Origin: an uncultured Lutibacter sp.
Lineage (GTDB): Bacteria > Bacteroidota > Bacteroidia > Flavobacteriales > Flavobacteriaceae
Assembly: GCF_937891065.1 (NCBI RefSeq)
Contig: NZ_CALAEQ010000147.1
Span: 1 to 55,794, forward strand
Direction: 5' to 3'
Length of the DNA stretch: 55,794 nt
Under the pieces are notes generated by a model. It was not told the DNA's origin. It worked only from the letters and a program-made list of their open reading frames with translations, and searched no databases. The translations under genes were made by a program, and so were the position numbers. Positions 7,693-16,983 of the stretch are shown here, piece after piece (the first letter of the stretch is position 1; the number at the start of each line of letters is the position of its first letter).

Positions 7693-8813
7693 TAACTTGT
7701 TTTTTTATAACTCCAAACAGCCAAACCATTCATAATAATTGCATACCCCAATGTTTTTAAAAACTGGGGTAAAATATCATTAAAATCAGCACCTTTTAAC
7801 ATCACCATTCGCATCACTTCTACAAAATATTTTATGGGATTAAATTCTGTTAAATTTTGAGCCCATTTTGGCATACTTTCTATAGGGGTAAAAAGACCAC
7901 TCATTAAAATAAAGATTACCACAAAAAACCAAGCAATAAACATGGCTTGCTGCTGTGTGTCTGTAAAATTAGATATAAACAATCCCATACCTAAAATAAC
8001 CAAAAGGTAAAAGGCTGTATAAAAATAAACTAAACCAAGATTCCCAATTATAGGTGTATTAAAAATAACTTTAGAAATAATAAGTCCAATGGTTAATAAT
8101 CCAAATCCAATAATCCAGAAAGGAAATAGTTTGCCAATTATAAATTCATGCTTTCTAATAGGAGTTACATTCATTTGCTCTAAAGTCCCAATTTCTTTTT
8201 CACGAACAATATTCATTCCTGATAAGAATAAAGTTATCATTGTTACTAATAAAACCAAAATACCAGGAACCATAAATGTTTTATAATTCAAAGTCTCATT
8301 ATACCAAAATGATGTAATACTTGAGATGTTTTTTGGCTGATTTATTAAATCTGATGGTTGTATTAATGTTGCCTGTGCATTCTTATTAAAACCTTGTACA
8401 ATTTGATTGATATAAACGTTTTCTACTCCAGCGGCAGCACCATCAATGGCATTTATAATAACTGATAAATCTGTTTTTTTATCTTTTAAAAGGTCGCGTT
8501 CAAAGTAGTGGGGAATTTCTAAAATAACATCAACTTCTCCTTTTAACATTGCTGAACTCGCTATTTTTTCAGAAGGAAAATTAGAAACAACATTAAAATA
8601 AGTGGAGGCTTCAAATTTATCAATCAATGCTCTGGAAAAGGAAGTATTGTCATTATCAATATAGGAGAATTTTATATTTTTTATTTCAAATGTTGCGGCA
8701 TTAGATAAAATAACCAATTGTAATAATGGTAAAATAAAAATAATAGGAAGCATTCCTTTATTTCTAAAAATTTGTTTGAATTCTTTTTGAATGATGTATC
8801 CTATGGTTTTCAT
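7692..8813 (-). CDS. ABC-2 type transport permease, second subunit
   Basis: 373 residues: an N-terminal membrane helix, a large extracytoplasmic domain of about 150 residues (SYIDNDNTSFSRALIDKFE), then about five helices with the cytoplasmic REKEIGTLEQMNVTPI loop typical of the YhhJ/YbhR/YbhS family. It pairs with the permease gene directly upstream (TAATG overlap). It forms half of the membrane channel of a drug or lipid exporter powered by the two ATPases of the same operon. Confidence 0.93.
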   Translation of the reverse strand: MKTIGYIIQKEFKQIFRNKGMLPIIFILPLLQLVILSNAATFEIKNIKFSYIDNDNTSFSRALIDKFEASTYFNVVSNFPSEKIASSAMLKGEVDVILEIPHYFERDLLKDKKTDLSVIINAIDGAAAGVENVYINQIVQGFNKNAQATLIQPSDLINQPKNISSITSFWYNETLNYKTFMVPGILVLLVTMITLFLSGMNIVREKEIGTLEQMNVTPIRKHEFIIGKLFPFWIIGFGLLTIGLIISKVIFNTPIIGNLGLVYFYTAFYLLVILGMGLFISNFTDTQQQAMFIAWFFVVIFILMSGLFTPIESMPKWAQNLTEFNPIKYFVEVMRMVMLKGADFNDILPQFLKTLGYAIIMNGLAVWSYKKTS

Positions 8814-9919
8814 TATTCTAATCGGATTTTATATTTTTTAATACTCAACACAATAAAAAATAGTGTCATACCAGCTAGAATTAATGTTTCCTTCCATATA
8901 AAAGTTAACCCAACGCCTTTCAACATGATTCCTTTTAAAATAATGATAAACCATTTTGCTGGAATAATGTTACTAATTACTTGTAAAGGCAAAGGCATAC
9001 TGGAAATTGGAAAAATGAATCCAGATAATAATATAGTTGGCAACATTAATCCCATTAAAGAAATCATCATAGCAGTTTGTTGGGTAGCAGATACTGTTGA
9101 AATTAAGATTCCTAAGGATAACGATGTTATTATGAATAAAATACTTTCAATTCCTAATAAAAATAAACTGCCTTGAACGGGCATTTTAAAGATAAAAATA
9201 CTAAGTAAAACAATAACTATGGCGTTAATTACAGATAAGAAAATATAGGGTACAACTTTACCTACAATTACCTGAAAAGGTTTTAAAGGTGATACTAAAA
9301 GGATTTCCATTGTGCCTAATTCTTTTTCGCGAGTAATAGAAATAGAAGTCATCATTGCTGAAACTAACATTAAAATAATGGTCATTACACCCGGAACAAA
9401 CATAAAAACACTTTTTAATTCAGGATTGTAAACCATTCTAGTCTTTGGAATAATTTGATAAGGAATTTTTATGTTTTTATTAATTTCTTGTTGGTATTTT
9501 TGAAGAATAGAATTTGTATAGTTACTAATGGTATTTGCGGTATTGGGGTCAGTTGCATCTGTAATTATTTGAATAGTTGCATTATTTTCTTTTGTTAGAT
9601 TTTTACTAAAATCTTTTTCAAAAATCAATACAGCTTTTACTTTTCCTTTTTTGAAAACAGCTTCAATTTCGGCTTCATTCTGTATTAGTTGTTTAATACT
9701 AAAATACTTTGAAGATGCTATTTTATTGATAATTTCTTGCGTAGTTACATCTTTAGAGTGATCAAGAATAGCAATATCTACATTGTTAATTTCATTAGTT
9801 ATTGCAAACCCAAAAAGCATAATTTGAGCTATTGGCATTCCAAAAAGAATGAATAATGAACGCCTATCTCTAAAGATATGGTAAAACTCTTTTTTTATAA
9901 AACCTACAAATCGCTTCAT
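8813..9919 (-). CDS. ABC-2 type transport permease, first subunit
   Basis: 368 residues with the same plan as its neighbour: one helix (SLFILFGMPIAQIMLFGFAI), an extracytoplasmic domain, the cytoplasmic motif TREKELGTMEILLVSPL, and further helices. It overlaps the upstream ATPase by four bases (ATGA) and the downstream permease by one. The two permeases are clearly homologous and probably form a heterodimer like YbhS-YbhR of E. coli. Confidence 0.93.
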   Translation of the reverse strand: MKRFVGFIKKEFYHIFRDRRSLFILFGMPIAQIMLFGFAITNEINNVDIAILDHSKDVTTQEIINKIASSKYFSIKQLIQNEAEIEAVFKKGKVKAVLIFEKDFSKNLTKENNATIQIITDATDPNTANTISNYTNSILQKYQQEINKNIKIPYQIIPKTRMVYNPELKSVFMFVPGVMTIILMLVSAMMTSISITREKELGTMEILLVSPLKPFQVIVGKVVPYIFLSVINAIVIVLLSIFIFKMPVQGSLFLLGIESILFIITSLSLGILISTVSATQQTAMMISLMGLMLPTILLSGFIFPISSMPLPLQVISNIIPAKWFIIILKGIMLKGVGLTFIWKETLILAGMTLFFIVLSIKKYKIRLE

Positions 9920-10644
9920 CCTCTTGCTAATTTTAGAAACACATCATTCATTGTATCAGCTTTAAATTGTTCTTTCAATTTAGTTGGAGTATCTAAAGCT
10001 TCAATTTTACCGTCAACCATTATTGAAACTCGGTCGCAATATTCTGCTTCATCCATATAATGTGTTGTTACAAAAACAGTGGTGCCATTGTTGGCGGTTT
10101 TATAGATCATTTCCCAAAATTGCCGTCTTGTAATTGGATCAACACCACCTGTTGGTTCATCTAAAAAAATAATTTTAGGATTGTGTAATAAAGCTACTGA
10201 GAATGAAATTTTTTGTTTCCAACCCAAAGGTAATGAGCCTACTAATTCATTTACAATATCTTGTAAGCCAAGTTCTTCAACTAATAAGCATCTTTTTTCT
10301 TCAATTTGTTTACGTGATAAACCATAAATTCCACCAAAAAAAGTAATATTTTCTTTCACCGTTAAATCGTCATATAAAGCAAATTTTTGACTCATATAAC
10401 CTATATTTTTTTTAATATCTTCAGGGTTTGTAAAAACATCAAAATCAGCAACTTGTGCACTTCCTGAGGTTGGTGTTGAAATGCCAATTAACATTTTCAT
10501 GGCGGTAGTTTTTCCAGCTCCATTTGCACCTAAAAAACCAAATATTTCTCCTTTTTTCACTTCAAATGATATGGAGTTTACAGCAGTAAAATCACCAAAT
10601 TTCTTGGTGAGATTTTCAACTTTTATGACGTTTTTATTGTTCAT
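9916..10644 (-). CDS. ABC transporter ATPase with degenerate signature motif
   Basis: 242 residues. Walker A is GANGAGKTT (about 39-47), Walker B IIFLDEP (about 158-164), and the switch His is present in VTTHYMDEA (His195). The signature motif is not LSGGQ but LPLGW (138-142). It corresponds to the second half of the fused E. coli YbhF ATPase. It overlaps the partner ATPase upstream by four bases. With the partner it should make one complete and one defective ATP site. Confidence 0.93.
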   Translation of the reverse strand: MNNKNVIKVENLTKKFGDFTAVNSISFEVKKGEIFGFLGANGAGKTTAMKMLIGISTPTSGSAQVADFDVFTNPEDIKKNIGYMSQKFALYDDLTVKENITFFGGIYGLSRKQIEEKRCLLVEELGLQDIVNELVGSLPLGWKQKISFSVALLHNPKIIFLDEPTGGVDPITRRQFWEMIYKTANNGTTVFVTTHYMDEAEYCDRVSIMVDGKIEALDTPTKLKEQFKADTMNDVFLKLARG

Positions 10645-11543
10645 TTTGCTAATTCCATGAAGGTATCTTCAATAGTTGTTTCAGTAGGTTGAATTATAAT
10701 ATTTACAGCATCCATTTCTTCTAAAAACCGATGTAGTTCATTTGGGTTGAAATCATCTCTTTTATCTGTATAATGTACAAATTCACCAAATGGATACACG
10801 CTATAATGATGCTCATAAGATTTTAAGCATTCAATAAGTTTGTACATATTATCGGTTTTTACATTGTATATTTTTTTGGGATAATGTTTTACAATTTCTT
10901 GAGGTGTATCAATTTCTAAAATTTTACCATCTTGAATTAGCGCAATTCTATCACACAAAGCGGCTTCATCCATATAAGGTGTTGAAACTAAAATGGTAAT
11001 TCCTTTTTTCTGCAGTCTTTTAAGCATTTCCCAAAATTCCTTTCTTGAAACTGGGTCAACTCCAGTAGTTGGTTCATCTAAAAATAACACTTTAGGTTTA
11101 TGGATTAATGCGCAACACAAAGCTAGTTTTTGCTTCATACCTCCTGATAATTTTCCGGCTCTACGCGTTTTAAAAGGTTCAATTTGAACGTAAATATCTT
11201 TTATTAAATCGTAATTTTTTTCAATAGTTGTTCCAAAAATAGTGGCAAAAAATTCTAAGTTTTCTTCAACTGTTAAATCTTGATACAAAGAAAATTTACC
11301 AGGCATATAACCAACATGGTTTCTAATGCTTTTATAATCTTTAATAACATCGTAATTAGCCACAATAGCCTCACCTTTGTCTGCAAACAATAACGTAGTT
11401 AAAATTCTAAAGATGGTTGTTTTCCCGGCTCCATCAGGGCCAATTAACCCAAATAATTCACCTTCTTTTACATCAAAAGAAATGTTATTAACGGCGGTTA
11501 CGTCTTTAAAGGTTTTACTGATATTATGTACTGAAATACTCAT
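10641..11543 (-). CDS. ABC transporter ATPase lacking the switch histidine
   Basis: 300 residues. Walker A GPDGAGKTT (about 35-43) and Walker B VLFLDEP (about 152-158) are intact and the signature LSGGM (132-136) is good, but the switch-loop His is replaced by Pro (VSTPYMDEA, Pro189). It matches the first half of YbhF-type fused ATPases. The C-terminal 80 residues are an extension found in this family. It starts 24 bases after the lipoprotein gene and overlaps the next ATPase by four bases. Confidence 0.93.
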   Translation of the reverse strand: MSISVHNISKTFKDVTAVNNISFDVKEGELFGLIGPDGAGKTTIFRILTTLLFADKGEAIVANYDVIKDYKSIRNHVGYMPGKFSLYQDLTVEENLEFFATIFGTTIEKNYDLIKDIYVQIEPFKTRRAGKLSGGMKQKLALCCALIHKPKVLFLDEPTTGVDPVSRKEFWEMLKRLQKKGITILVSTPYMDEAALCDRIALIQDGKILEIDTPQEIVKHYPKKIYNVKTDNMYKLIECLKSYEHHYSVYPFGEFVHYTDKRDDFNPNELHRFLEEMDAVNIIIQPTETTIEDTFMELAK

Positions 11544-11566
11544 TTTTTGATGCTACTTAATTTATT

Positions 11567-12028
11567 TTATTCAAAATAGTTTGAATAGTCTAACAGATGT
11601 TTATTCAATGAATTATAACTCTCTTTACACGTATTTAAGTCTGAAGATTCTAATCCTTTAAAAAGTGATTTCATTGGCATTAAAAAATTGTGTAATTGGT
11701 TATGAGACTCACCTTGCATAGAACATTTAGTGATTATTGTTCCAAATTCTTTTTCTAAATTTTGTTGGAGTAAATGATAACTTTCTAAACTTTCTTTCTC
11801 AGTAAAGGAATTCATTAAAGAAATCATATTTTTTATTCCTTGGGTAGTTTCAGTATTTGCAGACCATAAATTACCATTGTTTAATTGCAAAACGTCGTCA
11901 CTTTCGTGTTGTGTTTTTTCTGTTGGAGGAGTCTTAGATTCTTCTTCTTTTTTATCTTTTATTTCACCACAAGAAACAGTAAATATTAGAAGTGTAATTA
12001 CGAAAATTGACTGAGTTATTTTTTTCAT
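11567..12028 (-). CDS. Hypothetical lipoprotein with conserved-looking Cys/His segment
   Basis: The lipoprotein signal ends FTVSCGEIK; then comes an acidic Lys/Glu/Thr linker and a predicted helical domain. The segment ITKCSMQGESHNQLHNFL carries one Cys and two His spaced as in metal-binding or chaperone-like helices, but I cannot name the family. A four-base overlap with the upstream membrane protein gene and its place in the middle of the efflux operon suggest an accessory periplasmic component. Confidence 0.75.
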   Translation of the reverse strand: MKKITQSIFVITLLIFTVSCGEIKDKKEEESKTPPTEKTQHESDDVLQLNNGNLWSANTETTQGIKNMISLMNSFTEKESLESYHLLQQNLEKEFGTIITKCSMQGESHNQLHNFLMPMKSLFKGLESSDLNTCKESYNSLNKHLLDYSNYFE

Positions 12029-12390
12029 TTTGTTTGATTTTTATAGTTAAAAGTTAGAAGAAATATGACAATCCAAATACTTACTCTAAAGGTCATAGCT
12101 TTCATACTTTCAGCGGCAACAATTTCGCTAAAAAAGTATAAGTAGATAAGAATACTACTATGCAAAACTAAAATTGTAGGTATTAATGATTTTGATAATT
12201 TATTCTTTTTCCAAATTAAGTAGGACGCTACAATTGAAATAAAACCCAATATCACATTATAAAATACCAACCAGTTGAGTACATTGTATTCTTTTGTATC
12301 AATTCCTAAAAGCACTTTTGAACCTGCAAAAACAGACATAGCACCTATTAACAGCGCAAGTATTGAAGCTATTTTATATATGTTCTTCAT
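12025..12390 (-). CDS. Small four-helix membrane protein
   Basis: 121 residues, almost entirely hydrophobic, with four likely membrane helices: IASILALLIGAMSVFAG, LNWLVFYNVILGFISIVA, LIPTILVLHSSILIYLYF and FRVSIWIVIFLLTF. No catalytic motif is seen and no family is recognised. It lies between hlyD and the lipoprotein gene in the efflux operon, overlapping the latter by four bases. Confidence 0.75.
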   Translation of the reverse strand: MKNIYKIASILALLIGAMSVFAGSKVLLGIDTKEYNVLNWLVFYNVILGFISIVASYLIWKKNKLSKSLIPTILVLHSSILIYLYFFSEIVAAESMKAMTFRVSIWIVIFLLTFNYKNQTK

Positions 12391-12411
12391 TTCAGAATTT
12401 TTAAATTGTTG

Positions 12412-13308
12412 CTATTGAGCGTTGTTAATCCACATTTCAGCAGGCATTCCTATTTTAAGGCTTCCATCATTTTTTACATCAATTTTTACAGCGTATACTA
12501 GGTTTACACGTTCTTCTTTAGTTTGAATAATTTTAGGAGTAAATTCAGCTTCAGAAGCAATCCATGAAATAGTTCCTGTATAGTTTTTCATTGTTTCATT
12601 CGCGTCAATTTTTACGGTAACTTCTTGTCCAATTTTTATACTTGAAAGTTGTGTTTCACTCACATAAACACGTAATTGCATGGTACTTAAATCAGCTATT
12701 TTATACAAAGGTTTTCCAAACGAAGTAATTTCATTAGGCTCGGTATATTTCACTAAAACAGTTCCGTTTATAGGGTTTGTAATGATGCTTTTTTGAAGTT
12801 GATCTTCAACTTGTTTTAATTGTACGTCAATACTTTTTAATTCATTAACAACCGGAGAATTTTGAATTTCTACACTTCTAATTTGCTGATTTATAACATC
12901 AGTTTGTCCGTTAATATCATCCAATTGTTTTTGAGTTGCCGCATTTTCGTTTAATAGATTTTCAATTCTTTTTTTAGAAATCTCAGCAGTTTTTAATTGT
13001 GCTTTTAACACACTTATTTGCGATAAAACACCTTTTGATTTTGAAAATATGACACTTTTAGAAACAATTAATTGTTCTTTTTTTAAGGCCAACTGTATAG
13101 TGTCAATGTATCCTACATTTTCTCCTTTTTTCAATTTTTTTCCTTCTTCAACAATGAAATGTATTAATTTCCCGTTGCTTTCAGCAGAAATTGTAGTTTC
13201 TGTAGCTTCAAAATTTCCATATCCGTCAGCTTTATTATTATTGTTATTGCATGAGATTATTGTGCTTGCAACTACAAATATTCCTGTTAGTATTTTTATG
13301 ATTTTCAT
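12412..13308 (-). CDS. Periplasmic adaptor (membrane fusion) protein, HlyD/YbhG type
   Basis: Links the inner-membrane ABC pump to the TolC-like channel. A lipoprotein-type N-terminus (ASTIISCNNNNNK) is followed by the biotinyl-lipoyl half motif (NGKLIHFIVEEGKKLKKGENV), a long coiled-coil hairpin at about residues 75-175, and the second lipoyl half and barrel (INGTVLVKYTEPNEI). 298 residues, the expected length. It lies 58 bases downstream of the tolC homologue. Confidence 0.92.
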   Translation of the reverse strand: MKIIKILTGIFVVASTIISCNNNNNKADGYGNFEATETTISAESNGKLIHFIVEEGKKLKKGENVGYIDTIQLALKKEQLIVSKSVIFSKSKGVLSQISVLKAQLKTAEISKKRIENLLNENAATQKQLDDINGQTDVINQQIRSVEIQNSPVVNELKSIDVQLKQVEDQLQKSIITNPINGTVLVKYTEPNEITSFGKPLYKIADLSTMQLRVYVSETQLSSIKIGQEVTVKIDANETMKNYTGTISWIASEAEFTPKIIQTKEERVNLVYAVKIDVKNDGSLKIGMPAEMWINNAQ

Positions 13309-13366
13309 TTCTTTATAATTAGTGGTTTTGAGCCTTTATTCGTTTTTCTATTTTCTCAACTCTAAA

Positions 13367-14623
13367 TTAATTTCCTTTTACTGTTTTATAGTTTGTTTTT
13401 ACTAAAAGCAATTGTATTTTATGTGTGCTTAAATTACTTTCGGCTTCATATAAATTAGTTAATTCTGTAACATAAGCAGATGAGGTAATAATTCCGTTTT
13501 TTAATTGTGAACTAGCCGATTTTAATATCTTTTTTCTTAGTTCTATAATCGTTTTGTCAGATTCAATAAAACTTGATATTTTCTTTATTTCAGCTAATTG
13601 TTGGTTTAATTCAATAGTGGTGTTAAGCGTAAAAATTTCTTGTTGATTATCTACAAATTCCTTATTAATTTGTAATGATTTTCGTTCTTTTTTAGTTGCA
13701 TTCCAATCAAAAATATTCCAGTTTAGTTTTAAACCAGTCATATAATAAGTTTGAAATGAATTATCTAACATATTTAAACCTGGATTTCCATAACCACCAG
13801 TTGCAAAACCAACTAGTTTTGGTGAATTTTTCTTTGCAATAAGAAGTTCAGAAGCTTCAATTTGTTTTTTTTGAAGTTGAAACAAATCCAATTCTGGTCG
13901 TTTAAGTTCGGTTTCTAAATTGCTAGAAATTATTGGACTCTCTAAATGTATTTCGGTTGAAATGTGTTTTCCTATTAATTCAGAAAGTGTTTCAATTGAA
14001 CTCAATTTTTTTAGTTCAAGTTCATTAATTTGTTGTGTTATTTTTAGCAATTCAGCTTCTAACACACTATCAGATGTTGGTAATAACATTCCAAATTTAA
14101 CTCCTGCTTGTACTTCTTTTAAAGTTGTTTCTAATTGATTTTTTTTAGCAAATAATAAAGTGCTGTTTTCTTGTAGCAATAAAAATGAAAAATAGAATTG
14201 ATTTACTTGTTCTTTTAGTTGATATAAATTGACTTCAACTTGCTTTTGTCGTGTTTTTAAATCCGCTTTTTTCACTTCAGATGAAGCATTTATCAAACCA
14301 CCATCATAAATTAATTGATTCACTGAAACTGTTGCTTTGTACTGATCTTTGTTTGGAGGTTCAATAGTTGAACCTGGAATTACTATTGGAATTGAAGTAA
14401 CATCGGATTGATACGTTGCCTGTGCAGAAAAATCTAACTGAGGTAGTTTTTTAGTATTAATAACAGCTAAATCAAGTTCATTTTGTTTAGTTAATAACTG
14501 CTGTTGTTTAGCTAAAGGATAGTTTTTATTTACCAAAGTGTAGCATTGCTCTAAACTTAGTGTCTCTTGTGCTGAAACTGTTATGGAAAATAAAAACAGT
14601 AAGATTATAATTTGTTGTTTCAT
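13367..14623 (-). CDS. TolC-family outer-membrane efflux protein
   Basis: 418 residues with a signal peptide ending VSAQ, then the duplicated helix-strand pattern of outer-membrane efflux factors: SLEQCYTLVNKNYPLAKQQQ at the start, long coiled-coil helices, and a QLIYDGGLINASSEVKKAD strand-turn repeated in the second half as KLNWNIFDWNATKKE. It forms the outer-membrane exit duct. Its ATG shares one base with the tetR stop (TGATG), so it is translated with the regulator. Confidence 0.94.
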   Translation of the reverse strand: MKQQIIILLFLFSITVSAQETLSLEQCYTLVNKNYPLAKQQQLLTKQNELDLAVINTKKLPQLDFSAQATYQSDVTSIPIVIPGSTIEPPNKDQYKATVSVNQLIYDGGLINASSEVKKADLKTRQKQVEVNLYQLKEQVNQFYFSFLLLQENSTLLFAKKNQLETTLKEVQAGVKFGMLLPTSDSVLEAELLKITQQINELELKKLSSIETLSELIGKHISTEIHLESPIISSNLETELKRPELDLFQLQKKQIEASELLIAKKNSPKLVGFATGGYGNPGLNMLDNSFQTYYMTGLKLNWNIFDWNATKKERKSLQINKEFVDNQQEIFTLNTTIELNQQLAEIKKISSFIESDKTIIELRKKILKSASSQLKNGIITSSAYVTELTNLYEAESNLSTHKIQLLLVKTNYKTVKGN

Positions 14624-15237
14624 CAGTTAATTTTTATGGCGTTAATAATAAAATCAGCAACGGCAGTTTTGCGTTCTTCAATTAATTGGTTGTATTCTTT
14701 ATCTCCAATATTTATGAAACCTTTTAATAAAGGAGCGCCTACAAATGGAAAAATGTTTAAAGCCATAATGTTAATAAACAATTGCTCAGCTTTTATGTTT
14801 CTTATAGTTCCATCTGCAACTTTATCATTCACCTGCTTTTTAAATTTTGATATGTTTGGGAAGTTTTTTTCTTTTACTAAATTTTGAACAAAATCTTGAT
14901 TTCTATTCAGTTCTTGAAGTATAAAATTGGGTAAATAAGGATGTTTAATTACAAACGAAATATAATTATGGCTAAAATTTTTAATTTTTTCAAAAATTGA
15001 AGTCTCAGAATTTATTACTTCATTTAATTGAGGAGCAAGCATGGAGAAGGCTTTCTTAAAAACAGCTTCAAAAAGCAACTGCTTACTTCTAAAATAATAA
15101 TGAAGCAATGCCTTGTTTATGCCAGCTTCATCAGCAATTTCTTGCATACGAGCACCTACCATGCCTTTTTGCTGAAATATATTTTTTGCAGCATCTAAAA
15201 TGTTAGATTCAGTAGTTGTATCTTTTGTTTTATTCAT
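14623..15237 (-). CDS. TetR/AcrR-family transcriptional regulator of the efflux operon
   Basis: 204 residues. The N-terminal helix-turn-helix is clear (GARMQEIADEAGINKALLHY near residues 27-46, followed by YFRSKQLLFEAVF). The C-terminal ligand domain has no recognisable substrate signature. It is the first gene of an operon with tolC, hlyD and the ABC genes. A perfect palindrome abuts the -7 box of its own promoter, so it very probably represses the whole operon until an inducer binds. Confidence 0.94.
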   Translation of the reverse strand: MNKTKDTTTESNILDAAKNIFQQKGMVGARMQEIADEAGINKALLHYYFRSKQLLFEAVFKKAFSMLAPQLNEVINSETSIFEKIKNFSHNYISFVIKHPYLPNFILQELNRNQDFVQNLVKEKNFPNISKFKKQVNDKVADGTIRNIKAEQLFINIMALNIFPFVGAPLLKGFINIGDKEYNQLIEERKTAVADFIINAIKIN

Positions 15238-15252
15238 TTTTAACTAAATAGT

Positions 15253-15268
15253 TTAACCAAATGGTTAA
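15253..15268. promoter_or_regulatory. Likely TetR operator (perfect palindrome)
   Basis: TTAACCA-AA-TGGTTAA, a 7-2-7 inverted repeat without mismatches, directly downstream of the tetR -7 box and covering the expected transcription start. TetR-family operators usually have this size and position. Confidence 0.75.
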
Positions 15269-15300
15269 CAAATGTATATTCTTTTTTTGAACTGACAAAA
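15269..15300 (-). promoter_or_regulatory. Promoter of the tetR-tolC-hlyD-ABC operon
   Basis: On the minus strand TTTTG (15300-15296), 19 bases, then TACATTTG (15276-15269). This is a full match to the Bacteroidetes -33/-7 consensus TTG-N19-TAnnTTTG, the best promoter in the window. Confidence 0.75.
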
Positions 15301-15338
15301 TAAATGTTATTTTTACCACCTATAATAAATGAAATATC

Positions 15339-16688
15339 ATGAAAAAATTATTGAAATACAGTCTGTTACTACTAGTTTTAGCTATAATTTACGTTGTTTA
15401 TACAAATTACCCAAGGTTAAATATTATTTCAGGATATTCAGCAAAAAACATGAGTTCTTCAGTTTTTTTAGCTGAGAGAACATTGGAAATTACAGATATG
15501 CAGGATAATAATTTTTCACCTATAAATATTGCTGAAGACAAAGTTAATATTGAAGAGAAATATGCAACAGCTTCAGTATATGGTTTTATGAAAAGGAGAG
15601 CCATTTATAAAGAAGGTTTAGGAAGTATTTTAGTATTAGATGATTTTAATGAGGATACTAAATTTTTAATTCCAAACAGAATAAAATCAACTAGCAACTT
15701 GCCATACCCTTATGGAGATGCAGCACAAAAAGACACTATTTTTAATAACGTTGATTATATTAAATTACAAAATGCAATTTCAAATGCGTTTGATGTGAAC
15801 GATGAATCCATTAAAAAAACCAGAGCAGTTGTAGTACTTTATAAAGATCAAATTATAGCTGAAAAATATGCGGAAAGTTTTGATGAAAATTCAAAATTTT
15901 TAGGCTGGTCAATGACAAAAAGTATTACCAGTGCAGTTGTAGGAATTCTAGAAAAACAAGGTAGAATTGATGTAAATCAAACAAATTTATTTCCAGAATG
16001 GGAGAATGATGAACGTTCAAAAATTACCTTAAATAACTTATTGCAAATGAATAGTGGTTTGGAATGGAATGAAGATTACAATACAATGTCAGATGTTACT
16101 AAAATGTTGTTTTTAGCAAAAGATATGACACGAACTCAAATGGATAAGCCGTTAACTGGAGAGCCAAATAATAGTTGGAACTATTCTTCAGGAACTTCAA
16201 ATTTAGTGTCTGGGTATGTTAGAAATCAGTTTAAAACACATCAGGAATATTTAGATTTTTGGTATGCAGAGTTAATTGATAAAATTGGAATGAGTTCTAT
16301 GCTAATAGAAACAGATTTAAGTGGTAATTACGTAGGTTCTTCTTATGGTTGGGCAACACCACGAGATTGGGCAAAGTTTGGTTTATTGTATTTACACAAA
16401 GGAAATTGGAATGGAGAACAAATTATTAGTGAATCTTGGGTAAATTATACGGCAACACCAACCAATGATTCCAATGGAGAATACGGAGCTCATTTTTGGT
16501 TAAATGCTGGTGGTGTTTACCCGAATGCTCCAAAAGATTTGTTTTCTTGCAATGGATATCAAGGTCAGCGCATTTTTATAATTCCTTCAAAAGATATGGT
16601 AATTGTTAGAATGGGTTTGACGGAAGATTCAAATTTTGATTTTGATGTTTTTTTAAAGGAGGTATTGGAAACCGTTGAGTTTAAATAA
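15339..16688 (+). CDS. Membrane-anchored serine hydrolase, beta-lactamase class C fold
   Basis: 449 residues. An N-terminal uncleaved-looking helix (YSLLLLVLAIIYVVYTNY) anchors a periplasmic domain. The catalytic SxxK tetrad is in GWSMTKSITSAVVG near residue 193; the second motif is WNYSSGTSNL. The domain is of the beta-lactamase/penicillin-binding-protein-like family that also includes esterases and D-aminopeptidases. Resistance should not be assumed. It is divergent from tetR across the operator region but has no recognisable promoter of its own. Confidence 0.88.
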   Translation: MKKLLKYSLLLLVLAIIYVVYTNYPRLNIISGYSAKNMSSSVFLAERTLEITDMQDNNFSPINIAEDKVNIEEKYATASVYGFMKRRAIYKEGLGSILVLDDFNEDTKFLIPNRIKSTSNLPYPYGDAAQKDTIFNNVDYIKLQNAISNAFDVNDESIKKTRAVVVLYKDQIIAEKYAESFDENSKFLGWSMTKSITSAVVGILEKQGRIDVNQTNLFPEWENDERSKITLNNLLQMNSGLEWNEDYNTMSDVTKMLFLAKDMTRTQMDKPLTGEPNNSWNYSSGTSNLVSGYVRNQFKTHQEYLDFWYAELIDKIGMSSMLIETDLSGNYVGSSYGWATPRDWAKFGLLYLHKGNWNGEQIISESWVNYTATPTNDSNGEYGAHFWLNAGGVYPNAPKDLFSCNGYQGQRIFIIPSKDMVIVRMGLTEDSNFDFDVFLKEVLETVEFK

Positions 16689-16730
16689 TATTTTACTTAA
16701 AAATCACAAAACTTCATCTAATTGAGTTGA

Positions 16731-16964
16731 TTTGAATACCTGAGAGCACCAGATGCTTATAATTTTAAATTATCTGATAGACTTGCCCAATCATCATTAA
16801 ATTGGATTTTTGATAAAGGTATAGATCCATTTAGAATTATAGGAAAAGGATACGGAGAAACTCAATTAGTGAATAAATGTTCTAATGGTATACGATGTTC
16901 AGATTTAGAACATCAATTAAACAGAAGAACTGAATTTGTGATTATAAATCCAGAAGTTTTATAA
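16731..16964 (+). pseudogene. Decayed tandem copy of the OmpA C-terminal domain
   Basis: Translating 16731-16964 gives a 77-residue tail that aligns with the last 80-90 residues of the intact OmpA protein just downstream: GKGYGETQLVNKCSNG and EHQLNRRTEFVIIN against GKGFGETQLVNKCSNG and EHQLNRRTEFVIIN. There is no start codon, a TGA lies directly upstream, and the HTDSRADDS loop of the peptidoglycan-binding motif is lost. The following terminator is also a copy. A gene remnant left by a tandem duplication. Confidence 0.88.
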
Positions 16965-16983
16965 ATATTAAAATAACCTTTCA

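Noticed and set aside
15339-16688. True antibiotic beta-lactamase
   Set aside because: The SxxK fold is shared with esterases and peptidases, and the clear KTG motif of class C enzymes is missing, so only the fold is called.
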